Assembly (NCBI RefSeq): GCF_000012625.1
Contig: NC_007516.1
Coordinates: forward strand, 248,001 to 312,000
Reading direction: 5' to 3'
Source of the DNA: Synechococcus sp. CC9605
Lineage (GTDB): Bacteria; Cyanobacteriota; Cyanobacteriia; PCC-6307; Cyanobiaceae
DNA length: 64,000 bases
The position numbers were made by a program, and so were the translations under genes. Positions 27,673 to 35,944 of this stretch are shown here, one piece after another. Under the pieces are notes generated by a model. It was given only the letters and a program-made list of their open reading frames with translations. It did not search any database and was not told the origin of the DNA. The number at the start of each line of letters is the position of its first letter. Within the stretch, counting starts at the first letter, position 1.

Positions 27673-28389
27673 CTAGCTGAAGCGTTTGGCCAGAGCGATC
27701 GGATCCAGAACGGTGATTTTCTTGCGGTCAATCTGAACCAGACCGGATTGACGCAAGTCTCCCAGCAGACGCGTAATTGTGACGCGTGTTGAGCCAATTG
27801 CTTCAGCGATGGCTTGATGGGACAGGCGCAGATCGATGGTGATGCCCAGCTCATCCGCCACGCCGAAATCCCTGCACAGCACCAGCAGGAAGCTCACCAG
27901 CCGGGACGACATGTCCCGATGGGTGAGGGTTTCAATCATCGTTTCGGTCTGCAGAATCCGGCTGGAGAGACCCTGCAGCAGGCGCAGTCCAACGCTGGTG
28001 TCGGCTTCGATGGCGGCCTTGACGGAGGTCGCCGGTGCCGTCACCATCTCGACCCTGGTAAAGGCCACAGCGTGGTAGAAGCGATCAGAGCGTTGGCCGG
28101 TCAGCAGTGACAGCACACCGAAGAGGCTGTTCTCGCGGAGCAGGGCCACGGTGATTTCCTCCCCCGACTCATAGACGCGGGACAGACGAACGGCCCCCCG
28201 GCGGATCAGATACACCCGTTCTGCGGGATCTCCAGGGAAGAAAATGGTCTTGTTGCGGTCCACCAGTTCACTGCTGGCGCCATCGAGATCTCGGATGATC
28301 TCAAGGAGAGAACGGTTGGCCGGTTCTGCGCTGGGAGAAGGAGCCACCATCTGCGGGGCGTATCGGCTGAAACCTCGGCTACTGGTCAT
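27673..28389 (-). CDS. ntcA: global nitrogen regulator NtcA
   Basis: NtcA is the CRP-family activator that responds to 2-oxoglutarate and turns on nitrogen-assimilation genes. From the ATG at 28389 it has 238 residues. The effector domain (about 40-150) includes [23 protein letters not shown] split over two strands, and the DNA-binding helix lies in [19 protein letters not shown] near 193-211. I chose 28389 because the promoter places the transcript start near 28403, downstream of the upstream ATG at 28437, and because AGGGGG sits seven bases before the ATG. A perfect NtcA box upstream implies autoregulation. Confidence 0.97.
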   Translation of the reverse strand: MTSSRGFSRYAPQMVAPSPSAEPANRSLLEIIRDLDGASSELVDRNKTIFFPGDPAERVYLIRRGAVRLSRVYESGEEITVALLRENSLFGVLSLLTGQRSDRFYHAVAFTRVEMVTAPATSVKAAIEADTSVGLRLLQGLSSRILQTETMIETLTHRDMSSRLVSFLLVLCRDFGVADELGITIDLRLSHQAIAEAIGSTRVTITRLLGDLRQSGLVQIDRKKITVLDPIALAKRFS

Positions 28390-28409
28390 GACAACCCCCT
28401 GGTGAAGCG

Positions 28410-28451
28410 AAATTACGGACCCGGCGGTGGCCGCCATGTAGCGGTTATTAC
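28410..28451 (-). promoter_or_regulatory. NtcA-activated promoter of ntcA
   Basis: On either strand, 28438-28451 reads as a perfect NtcA palindrome, GTA-N8-TAC. On the minus strand a -10 element TAATTT (TAN3T) lies at 28410-28415, exactly 22 bases away. Box, 22-base gap and TAN3T form the textbook class II NtcA promoter. The rph stop codon (28448-28450) lies inside the NtcA box. Confidence 0.85.
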
Positions 28452-29191
28452 GTAACGCTGCTGTGCTCGGTGAAGGCTTGGCGTTGTGCCTGCATCAGGG
28501 ATGACAATCCCGGCTCCGCCAAATCCAGCAGCTCATTGAGCTGGCTGCGGCTGAAGGGTGCTCCCTCCGCAGTTCCCTGGATTTCCAAAAGACGGCCATC
28601 GCCGGCCTGCACAACGTTCAAGTCCACCTCGGCTCGGCTGTCTTCGCTGTAGTCCAGATCCAGCAAGGCCTGGCCATCCACCAAGCCCACGGAGACGGCC
28701 GCCACCTGATCGACCAGCGGCGATTGCTCCAGCACTCCCTGTTCCACCAGCGATCGGCAGGCCTGGTCCAGGGCGAGCCAAGCCCCGGTGATCGAGGCCG
28801 TCCGGGTGCCGGCGTCCGCCTGGATCACGTCGCAGTCGATCAGCAAGGTGCGCTCCCCCAGGCGTTCCATGTCGATCACGGCGCGCAGGCTGCGCCCGAT
28901 CAACCGCTGAATCTCCTGGGTGCGACCCGAGAGTTTCATCAGCTCCCGTGATTGCCGCTGTGGGGTGGACCCTGGCAGCAACCGGTATTCGGCGCTGAGC
29001 CATCCCAGCCCTTCTCCCTTCCGCCAGCGGGGAACCTTGCCCTCCAAGCAGACGCTGCAGAGCACAGCGGTTCGGCCCGTGTGAACCACCAGGGAGCTCA
29101 GAGCAAACCCCATGGGATTCCAGGTCACCGAGAACGGTCGCAACTGCTCTGGGCGACGGCCATCAGTGCGGTGTTCAGGGGATTGGCTCAT
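28448..29191 (-). CDS. rph: ribonuclease PH
   Basis: RNase PH is a phosphorolytic 3'-5' exonuclease that trims tRNA precursors. From ATG 29191 it has 247 residues. It starts [19 protein letters not shown], the family N-terminus; a frame extending to 29245 adds 18 unsupported residues. Motifs are [34 protein letters not shown] and [21 protein letters not shown]. Its stop codon lies in the promoter of the next gene, ntcA. Confidence 0.96.
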   Translation of the reverse strand: MSQSPEHRTDGRRPEQLRPFSVTWNPMGFALSSLVVHTGRTAVLCSVCLEGKVPRWRKGEGLGWLSAEYRLLPGSTPQRQSRELMKLSGRTQEIQRLIGRSLRAVIDMERLGERTLLIDCDVIQADAGTRTASITGAWLALDQACRSLVEQGVLEQSPLVDQVAAVSVGLVDGQALLDLDYSEDSRAEVDLNVVQAGDGRLLEIQGTAEGAPFSRSQLNELLDLAEPGLSSLMQAQRQAFTEHSSVT

Positions 29192-29269
29192 CGGTGGTGT
29201 GCAGTTCGTCAAGCCTCGCAGGCGGTTGGTTCTCGCCCCGTCCAAACACCATGGGTGGTGTCAATCCCC

Positions 29270-29297
29270 TTGTGGAATGTGATCTCGCCGCTACATT
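29270..29297 (+). promoter_or_regulatory. candidate promoter of the CobO-like gene
   Basis: TTGTGG at 29270-29275 and TACATT at 29292-29297 are 16 bases apart and face right, 37 bases before the start codon at 29334. Confidence 0.4.
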
Positions 29298-29333
29298 CAA
29301 GGTCTCGCCGGGGGCACCCGGGCAGATGCTTCC

Positions 29334-29936
29334 GTGATGACCACAAGCCTCGCCAATCCCCAAGCATTCCAGAACTCCCTGGATCAGGATCAGCAGGCTT
29401 TGCAGCGGGCGGGCCTCAGGCCCGTAGCACCTGTCTCTGATTCGCCACCCCTGCATCTGGTGGCCCCCGAAGGGCAGCTTCAAGTGCATACGGCGCCCTA
29501 CCGAGGCAGTTTCGCCAGTGTTCTGAGTCAGGCCATGCGTGCTGCTGGCTTGGGCAGTCGTGTTCTGATCAGTCAGTTCCTCAAAGGGGGCGTTCAGCAG
29601 GGACCGGCTGGACGGGTGCAGCTCTGCGGAGGTCTTGTCTGGCTCCGTCCGGAAGTGCCCCTCTGCCTCTCCTCACCGGGGCATCCCGGTGGCGCCGAGG
29701 CGGTGGCTGCAGTTTGGTCCATCTGTCGCCAGCACTTGATTCAGGGAGATCTCGACCAGCTGGTGTTGGATGAAATCGGCCTTGCCGTGGCCTTCGGATA
29801 CCTGGATGAAGCGGATGTGATTGCAGCCCTTGAGCAGCGGCCCGCTTCGATGGATGTGATCATCACTGGACCTGCAATCCCCGCCGGTGTGATGGAGATG
29901 GCAGATCAAGTCACGGAGTTGCGCCGAGGTTTCTGA
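29334..29936 (+). CDS. CobO/CobA-family (ATP:corrinoid adenosyltransferase-like) protein lacking a Walker A motif
   Basis: A 200-residue relative of CobO/BtuR, which transfers adenosyl from ATP to cob(I)alamin. The family frame is clear: HTAPYRGSFASVLSQAMRA then SRVLISQFLKGG at 52-86, LVLDEIGLAVAFGYLD near 143-158 (Walker B D146, E147) and the C-terminal ITGPAIPAGVMEMADQVTEL. However, where active members have GNGKGKTTA, this protein has APYRGSFAS, so the phosphate-binding lysine and threonine are gone. It may bind ATP differently, bind only corrinoid, or have another job. Start is GTG at 29334 or ATG at 29337. It overlaps dcd by one base. Confidence 0.75.
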   Translation: MMTTSLANPQAFQNSLDQDQQALQRAGLRPVAPVSDSPPLHLVAPEGQLQVHTAPYRGSFASVLSQAMRAAGLGSRVLISQFLKGGVQQGPAGRVQLCGGLVWLRPEVPLCLSSPGHPGGAEAVAAVWSICRQHLIQGDLDQLVLDEIGLAVAFGYLDEADVIAALEQRPASMDVIITGPAIPAGVMEMADQVTELRRGF

Positions 29937-30529
29937 TGCTCAAGTGCGATCGCTGGATCACTGAACAGGCCGGCCAGGGAATGATCGAGCCATTCCAGAG
30001 CGGTCTGGTTCGTCACCTGGATCCGGAGCAAAAGCTGAGACCGGTTTTGAGTTTCGGTTGCTCCTCTTATGGCTACGACCTGCGCTTGTCGCCCCAGGAA
30101 TTCCTGATCTTCCGGCATGTTCCGGGCACGGTGATGAACCCCAAGCGGTTCAACCCAGCCAACCTCGAGCCCACCCCCCTTCATGAGGATGAAGACGGGC
30201 GCTATTTCATTCTCCCTGCGCATTCCTACGGCCTTGGTGTGGCGTTGGAGAAGCTACGGGTTCCCCCCAACATCACCGTTATCTGTTTGGGCAAGAGCAC
30301 CTATGCCCGCCTTGGAATCATCGTCAATACCACCCCGGCAGAAGCCAGCTGGGAGGGTCATCTCACCCTCGAATTCAGCAACAGCTCTGGCGCTGACTGT
30401 CGGATCTATGCCGATGAAGGCATTTGTCAGCTGCTGTTTTTTGAAGGTGATCCCTGCTCGACCACCTACAGCGATCGACAAGGCAAATACCAGCACCAAC
30501 CGGAACGGGTGACGCTGGCTAAGGTCTAG
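29936..30529 (+). CDS. dcd: dCTP deaminase
   Basis: Dcd converts dCTP to dUTP, the main route to dUMP and hence thymidylate. It has 197 residues. Motifs are GCSSYGYDLRLSPQEF, SYGLGVALEKLRVP, GKSTYARLGI and NTTPAEASWEGHLTLEFSN, with the conserved Ser-Ser-Glu catalytic set. It is coupled to the CobO-like gene upstream and convergent with thyX (7-base gap). Together dcd and thyX cover the thymidylate route. Confidence 0.95.
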   Translation: MLKCDRWITEQAGQGMIEPFQSGLVRHLDPEQKLRPVLSFGCSSYGYDLRLSPQEFLIFRHVPGTVMNPKRFNPANLEPTPLHEDEDGRYFILPAHSYGLGVALEKLRVPPNITVICLGKSTYARLGIIVNTTPAEASWEGHLTLEFSNSSGADCRIYADEGICQLLFFEGDPCSTTYSDRQGKYQHQPERVTLAKV

Positions 30530-30536
30530 CCCCCGC

Positions 30537-31292
30537 TTACGGGGCCAGTCGCGCCCGGTGAAGCCTGGTTTTTTCATACCAGGCTGCGAATTCCGGGGCC
30601 CAATTCACCATGTGGGGCCACATCAGATCGCAGAGCTGGCGGATCTCCAACTGGGCATCGAGCTTGGCCCTCAGATCCATGAAATGCAGGAATGCCCTCA
30701 GGCTGAAGCTCACCACAAAATGCTGGCGGTAGTCGAAAGGAAGTATGCCGCGTGCGTGCTCCTCGGCGAAACCGGCCTTGAGCAGATCCCTGTAGCGCTC
30801 GGCGGCACTTCGGCACAGATCGAGATCCTGTTGGCGTAGTGCTTCGGTGTAGGTGTATTTCTTTCCCTGCCGATCGCTGTACTCGCCGACGGGCCGTAGA
30901 TAAAACACGTCCTCCAGGTCCAAGGCGCCATCCGCTGCACGGCAGATGCGTTCACCGGTGTAGCGCATGGATTGCACATCGAAGCTCACCCCAACCCGGT
31001 GGGTGCGGGCCTGCTGCATCACCGAGTGCGGGAAACATCCCACGTTCAGCACGATCTGCGCATGCTCCATCGGGCCGTAGTGGCCGCGTTCTCCAGACAG
31101 CAGACGTTTCACACAGATCTCCCCGGCCCGTTGCTCATCGGGCCAGTTGGCACGATCTGCGGCCACGAATCCTTCGCTGTAGTCCTGATGCATGGCGGCG
31201 TAAACGCATTGCTGCGGGTTCGGCGTGGCTGCGATCAGATCGACCCGAAAGCGGTCCATGGGAGCGTCAGAGTGACGAGTTGTGGTGATCAT
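30537..31292 (-). CDS. thyX: flavin-dependent thymidylate synthase
   Basis: ThyX makes dTMP from dUMP with FAD, NADPH and methylene-THF, replacing ThyA. The ThyX-type nucleotide motif appears as RTHRVGVSFDVQSMRYTG. Other family parts are HYGPMEHAQIVLNVG and FSLRAFLHFMDLR. The frame allows several starts: TTG at 31307 (four-base TTGA overlap with the upstream stop), ATG 31292 and ATG 31259. I give 31292, but the start is not settled. It follows the TxlA-like gene directly and is probably cotranscribed with it. Confidence 0.93.
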   Translation of the reverse strand: MITTTRHSDAPMDRFRVDLIAATPNPQQCVYAAMHQDYSEGFVAADRANWPDEQRAGEICVKRLLSGERGHYGPMEHAQIVLNVGCFPHSVMQQARTHRVGVSFDVQSMRYTGERICRAADGALDLEDVFYLRPVGEYSDRQGKKYTYTEALRQQDLDLCRSAAERYRDLLKAGFAEEHARGILPFDYRQHFVVSFSLRAFLHFMDLRAKLDAQLEIRQLCDLMWPHMVNWAPEFAAWYEKTRLHRARLAP

Positions 31293-31303
31293 GGCGAGGC
31301 GTG

Positions 31304-31879
31304 TCAACCATGGCTGCGGGGCCCGGCGTTGGCTGGGCTTGAGGCACCTGCCAACGCATTGTTCGCGGAGAAGGGCGTCTCCAGCCGGCTGATGTTGCCG
31401 ACGCCAGGCAAGGCAGGCAACGGTTGATCTTCAATCAGTGCTGTGGTGAGCAGCTGGAGTTCCTCAACGCTGCGTAAACCGATGGATCGGCCCTTAGCCT
31501 CCCCCTCGGCGTTAAACAGGTTCAACTGGGGAATGCCGTTGACGTCGTAGCGATCAACAAGATCTTGCCACCGGGGGTTGTCGACGTTGACCAGAACAAC
31601 ATCGAGTCGATCCCGCGATCGCTTCTCCAAATCCAGCATCGAAGGGGCCATCTCCCTGCAGACCTGGCACCAATCGGCGTAGAACTCGATCAGGGTTGGG
31701 CGTCCATTCGTTAACGCTGTTTGCGGGTCGAGGGATCGTCTCGCCAGCTGCTCCATCGGGCTTTCGCTCTGAATGCCGCCCCGCAGGATGACCAGGCCAA
31801 TGGCCAGAACCACCGCGATCAGCACCAGCACCCATTGCTGTGCCGTGCCCAGGGGCGAAGACTTCGGAGTGCCTGTCAT
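31304..31879 (-). CDS. txlA: membrane-anchored thioredoxin-like protein (TxlA/HCF164 type)
   Basis: A 191-residue protein with one N-terminal membrane helix (about residues 15-33) and a thioredoxin domain. The redox site is EFYADWCQVCREM with C71 and C74, and the conserved cis-proline lies in VNGIPQLNLF. Relatives TxlA and HCF164 sit on the thylakoid membrane and pass reducing power for cytochrome and PSII assembly. The C-terminal 40 residues are an extra tail rich in Ala and Pro. The thyX gene starts right at its stop. Confidence 0.88.
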   Translation of the reverse strand: MTGTPKSSPLGTAQQWVLVLIAVVLAIGLVILRGGIQSESPMEQLARRSLDPQTALTNGRPTLIEFYADWCQVCREMAPSMLDLEKRSRDRLDVVLVNVDNPRWQDLVDRYDVNGIPQLNLFNAEGEAKGRSIGLRSVEELQLLTTALIEDQPLPALPGVGNISRLETPFSANNALAGASSPANAGPRSHG

Positions 31880-31942
31880 CGCACTGCAACCTCAGCGATC
31901 ACTCTGGCAGCTCCTTCAAAAGGCCGCCGCTAGCTTGCATCC

Positions 31943-32446
31943 ATGCCAATTCTGCGACTGCTGAGCCTTCCGGTTCGGGCGCCGTTGCTGACGGTGCTGT
32001 TTCTGGTTGCGGTTGTGCTCGGCAACCATTGGCAGATGGCTCAGCCCTCCTTCACGTCTCTCCATGGCGTGAGTGCGGCCTGGTTTTGGTGTTTCGTGCT
32101 GCTGCAGGTTCAGGTGGTTGTCGTCTTTTGCACGATGCCGGATCTGCTGTTGCGACAGGTGTCGATGCTGATGGCGTCGAGTCGGGTGATGACGTTGGTG
32201 GTCACGCTGCTGGTTGTGATCACCGGTGGGATCTATCTGTTGAAGCTGAATGTGCTTACCGACGTGCTGATCCTGGCGTCCGCCGTGATGTTGGCTCGGC
32301 TCGATCTCATCCGCATCGGTGTTCTGCCCGCCGCTGGGATCTGTCTTTGTCTAATGAGTGTGGTCGTGATCGGTGGCATCGTTTCCGGCACGCTGCTTCC
32401 GCATCCCAGCATCAGCTTTTTTGCAGAAGGATGGATTACCGCCTAG
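31943..32446 (+). CDS. conserved membrane protein, unknown
   Basis: A 167-residue hydrophobic protein with about four or five helices (near 13-27, 45-63, 82-101, 105-120 and 128-152). It has no motif I recognise and few charged residues. Its 3' end overlaps the end of the convergent lytic transglycosylase gene by 96 bases, so one of the two could be shorter than drawn. It is transcribed divergently from the txlA-thyX pair. Confidence 0.62.
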   Translation: MPILRLLSLPVRAPLLTVLFLVAVVLGNHWQMAQPSFTSLHGVSAAWFWCFVLLQVQVVVVFCTMPDLLLRQVSMLMASSRVMTLVVTLLVVITGGIYLLKLNVLTDVLILASAVMLARLDLIRIGVLPAAGICLCLMSVVVIGGIVSGTLLPHPSISFFAEGWITA

Positions 32447-34402
32447 GTAACCCATCAGATTGTCGAGCACTTTCTTGGCGTAGAAACGTGTTTCGGGGTA
32501 TGGAATGCGTTCCACCCAGAGCGCGGTTTCGGCAGCAGCCTTGGGATCCGCCCAAGAGTCCACGGCACCGGGCCCGGCGTTGTAGCTGGCAATGCTGCGA
32601 AAGGGGTCGTTCTCCCATTGATTCAGCAATTGGTTGAGATAACGCGCACCCAATTCGAAGTTGTTGGCGGGATCTTTCAGCATCGGTGTGCTGGTGGGCT
32701 CGCCAGCCATCTCTGCGGCAGTGGAGGGCAGCAATTGCATGACGCCAACGGCCCCGGCAGGGGAGACCACTCCAGGTGCGAAGCGTGACTCCTGTTTGGC
32801 GATCGCTCGCAGCAGATTGGCCTGAAGACCTTCTTGCTTGGCGGCTGTCTTTATTTCAGCTTCGAAGAGGCGAGGGAATTGGCTGCGATGCAGAAGGCTC
32901 CTTTGCTGGCAGCTGGGATCACGCCAGCGGAGACTGAGCCACCAGAGCTGATCCAATCCCATCCAGGTGTCCCCGACAGCCAGGCGCAGCCTGCCCTCGG
33001 CCAGACGTTCCTCGGGTGGCGGTGGGATCTCAGGATCTGCCTGGGCCTGCCAGGCTTCCCAGGCGGCGTGCACCTGGCCCAGGCGCCAGAGCTCGTTCAC
33101 CAGGTTGTTGTGGCTGTTGAGCGGTTGCCAGGTGGCGGACTCGCGCTGTGGGGCTGGGGCTCGCAAATCCAGAGGTTCGGCCATGCCCAGTTGCTCCATG
33201 GCACGCCATCGGTAGTAGCCCCCTGGGAAGGCCTCGATCAGGCGGCGCCAGGTGCGTTCTGCCTTTGCCGTTTCGCCGAGTTGCTTTTGGCTCAGCCCCA
33301 ACCAGAACAGCCGCCGCGTCTCCAATGGTGAAGGCAAGGGTCCATCCTCGTTGTGGCGTTTCAGCAGGTCGCGGGCACGCTCCCAATCCCCAGCAAGAAA
33401 AGCCTCGCGGGCCAGGTCCCATTGGAGTTGCCAGACATCGGGGTCGTTGGGCCAGCGGCTCAGGGCGGCATCTGCCCCGTTGCCGCCGGCGAGTCGCACG
33501 CGGGCTGCGGTAACGGCAGCTGAGCGCTCCGGAAGGGCATCCAGAACCCCAGGCTGGGGATTGAGCGGTTCGCTCAAGATCTGTGCTGCTTCAAGGCTGG
33601 CGGGATGGTTTGGGTGGCTCTGCGCCAGGGTCAGCAGCTGGGCTGTACCCACGTCAGGGTCGCCATGCAGCAGGAGGGAACGACCGATGGCCAGTTGGGT
33701 CTGCGGGGCGGCATCAAGCTCCTGAAGGCAGGTCAGAGCGGCGTCGGCATGGCCGCGTTTTGCCAGTGCTTGCACCAAGGTTTGGCGCTGATCAGCTTGA
33801 GGTGCCTGCGCCCCCGTGGCTTGGCAGGCGTCAACCATCAGCTCCAGCGCGCCGGCTTGGCGTGCATTCCAACGGGCCAGGTGCAGGGCGCCCTGATGGT
33901 TTGGCAGCGCTTCGGAGCCATCCCGAGCCGCCAAGGTCAGTGCTGCTGGGTGGGCGGGTTGCAGTTGGAGCAGCCGCTGATGAAGCGCCGGGTTGGTGTT
34001 GCCAAGCGCCAATCGTGCCCAGGCGGAGCCAGGTGCTTTGGGAAAGCGATCCAACAGGAACTGCCAGGTCTGCGTGGCTTCCGACGTCTTCCCAAGGGCG
34101 TCGGCGGTGAGGGCTGCCCGTTCGAGCACCACGGCCGCCATCGGATCACGCCCCCAGCCCTGGCCATGGAGCAGGTCCGGTGCCCCATCCCTGGCCACCA
34201 TCAACAAGGCGGCTTCGCGACGGGTCTGTGGATCGATGGCCCAGCGGTAGTGCTGCCAGAGGCTTGCCTGCGAGACCTCAGGAGTGAGGGGCTGATGCTG
34301 CCTCTTCAGCAGGTGCTGCCCGCCCCATGCAGCCAACCCACTGAAACCAGCAACCGACAGCAGCAGCAGCGTTCCGATTCGCGGCCCTGCCTGCACATCC
34401 AA
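32351..34402 (-). CDS. soluble lytic murein transglycosylase (Slt70-like)
   Basis: A 683-residue cell-wall enzyme that cleaves the MurNAc-GlcNAc bond of peptidoglycan. A signal or anchor helix lies near residues 10-26. A long helical superhelix domain with TPR-like repeats spans about 40-500. The C-terminal lysozyme-like SLT domain carries the catalytic E538 in AIAKQESRFAPG, then GAVGVMQLLPSTAAEMAG near 550-567 and IASYNAGPGAVDSW near 604-617. All expected SLT motifs are present. The C-terminal 30 residues lie over the end of the convergent membrane-protein gene. Confidence 0.92.
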   Translation of the reverse strand: MDVQAGPRIGTLLLLSVAGFSGLAAWGGQHLLKRQHQPLTPEVSQASLWQHYRWAIDPQTRREAALLMVARDGAPDLLHGQGWGRDPMAAVVLERAALTADALGKTSEATQTWQFLLDRFPKAPGSAWARLALGNTNPALHQRLLQLQPAHPAALTLAARDGSEALPNHQGALHLARWNARQAGALELMVDACQATGAQAPQADQRQTLVQALAKRGHADAALTCLQELDAAPQTQLAIGRSLLLHGDPDVGTAQLLTLAQSHPNHPASLEAAQILSEPLNPQPGVLDALPERSAAVTAARVRLAGGNGADAALSRWPNDPDVWQLQWDLAREAFLAGDWERARDLLKRHNEDGPLPSPLETRRLFWLGLSQKQLGETAKAERTWRRLIEAFPGGYYRWRAMEQLGMAEPLDLRAPAPQRESATWQPLNSHNNLVNELWRLGQVHAAWEAWQAQADPEIPPPPEERLAEGRLRLAVGDTWMGLDQLWWLSLRWRDPSCQQRSLLHRSQFPRLFEAEIKTAAKQEGLQANLLRAIAKQESRFAPGVVSPAGAVGVMQLLPSTAAEMAGEPTSTPMLKDPANNFELGARYLNQLLNQWENDPFRSIASYNAGPGAVDSWADPKAAAETALWVERIPYPETRFYAKKVLDNLMGYLGGNPSFCKKADAGMRKQRAGNDATDHDHTH

Positions 34403-34549
34403 CCTGCAGCTGGTTGCATTCTGACGCTCCTCAGTTTGTTGGTGAGCCTTTGATCAGCTGAGGGCTATGAAGGGCAGAGCTGCACCTGTCACGTTCCTGG
34501 GAATCAGCGTCAGAGGTGCTTCCTATGGTGCTGTCCACGATTGAGACCC

Positions 34550-35944
34550 ATGGTTCAAGAGGCGTGTTCCCCGATTGGCCCCGCTCTCGGTGATGCTGCG
34601 CCAGGGTTTGGGACCGATGGAATCCGTGGGCTCGCCGGCACCGTTCTGACCCCCGCCCTGTGTCTTCAGGTGGGCTATTGGGTTGGTCGGGTTCTCCAGG
34701 CGGAAGGCCCTGTTCTGATAGGGATGGACTCCCGGACCAGCGGCAGCATGGTGGTTGCTGCCTTGACGGCTGGTTTAACAGCGGCCGGTCGAGATGTGTG
34801 GACCCTTGGTCTTTGTCCGACGCCGGCGGTTCCGTTGTTGATCCGCCAGCTGGGAGTCGCCGGCGGCCTGATGGTCTCCGCCAGCCATAACCCACCTGCA
34901 GACAATGGCATCAAAGTGTTTGGTGTTGATGGCGCCAAACTCAGCGCCTCCCGTCAGGCCCAGGTGGAAGCCTGTCTGAAGGGGCAGACGTCTATGGCTG
35001 AGCAGGGGAAATTCCGCTGCGGTGTGGCGCGCCCCAGCGCCGATCTCCTCGATCGCTACAGGGAGGTGTTGCAGGAATCGGTGGCTGAACGCCGACTGGA
35101 TGGCGTTCCCATCGTTCTCGACCTCTGCTGGGGATCCGCGACGGCCTGTGGTGCTGATGCTTTTCGTGCCTTGGGGGCTGATCTCACCGTGCTGCATGGA
35201 GAACCCGATGGCTCCCGCATCAATGTGGCTTGCGGGTCAACCCATCTGGAACCGCTGCAGCGGGCTGTGATCGAGCGCGGCGCAGCGATGGGTTTTGCCT
35301 TTGACGGTGATGCTGATCGGATGCTGGCAGTGGATGGCCGCGGCCGCATCATCGACGGAGATCATGTGCTCTTCCTCTGGGGATCCGTGTTGCAGGAGCA
35401 GCAGGCGCTCCCTGAGCAGCGCTTGGTGGCCACCGTGATGTCGAACCTCGGCTTCGAGAGGGCCTGGCAGCAGCGGGGCGGCACCCTCGAGCGCACGCCG
35501 GTGGGAGATCAGCATGTCCATGCCGCGATGGTGGCCAGTGGCGCGGCCCTTGGTGGAGAACAATCCGGCCACATCCTTTCGGCCTCCCATGGACTCTGTG
35601 GCGATGGTGTGCTGACCGCCGTGCAGTTGGCCACCCTCTGCTATGCCCAGGGCATCAGTCTCAGCGATTGGTTGGACCGCAGTTTCCAGGCCTACCCGCA
35701 GAAATTGGTCAATGTGCGGGTGATGGACCGTGCGCGTCGCAAAAACTGGAGTGCCTGCACCGCTCTCACCGACGCCATTGCTTCAGCTGAGCAGTCGATG
35801 GGCGAGAACGGTCGCATTTTGGTGCGAGCCAGCGGTACCGAGCCCGTGCTCCGGGTGATGGTGGAAGCTGAGCAGTCGGATGCTGTTGAGCATTTGACGG
35901 GGCATCTGGCTGCCGTTGCAGAGGAACATCTCAACGTGGCCTGA
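34550..35944 (+). CDS. glmM: phosphoglucosamine mutase
   Basis: GlmM interconverts glucosamine-6-phosphate and glucosamine-1-phosphate, feeding UDP-GlcNAc for peptidoglycan and lipid A. From ATG 34550 it has 464 residues. The phosphoserine is S112 in VSASHNPPADNG. The metal loop is FDGDADRM near 247-254, GEQSGH is the sugar-binding loop, and RASGTEPVLRVM is the phosphate-binding end. The N-terminus is about 15 residues longer than usual. It is convergent with the BadF-type kinase gene, overlapping by 14 bases. Confidence 0.95.
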   Translation: MVQEACSPIGPALGDAAPGFGTDGIRGLAGTVLTPALCLQVGYWVGRVLQAEGPVLIGMDSRTSGSMVVAALTAGLTAAGRDVWTLGLCPTPAVPLLIRQLGVAGGLMVSASHNPPADNGIKVFGVDGAKLSASRQAQVEACLKGQTSMAEQGKFRCGVARPSADLLDRYREVLQESVAERRLDGVPIVLDLCWGSATACGADAFRALGADLTVLHGEPDGSRINVACGSTHLEPLQRAVIERGAAMGFAFDGDADRMLAVDGRGRIIDGDHVLFLWGSVLQEQQALPEQRLVATVMSNLGFERAWQQRGGTLERTPVGDQHVHAAMVASGAALGGEQSGHILSASHGLCGDGVLTAVQLATLCYAQGISLSDWLDRSFQAYPQKLVNVRVMDRARRKNWSACTALTDAIASAEQSMGENGRILVRASGTEPVLRVMVEAEQSDAVEHLTGHLAAVAEEHLNVA

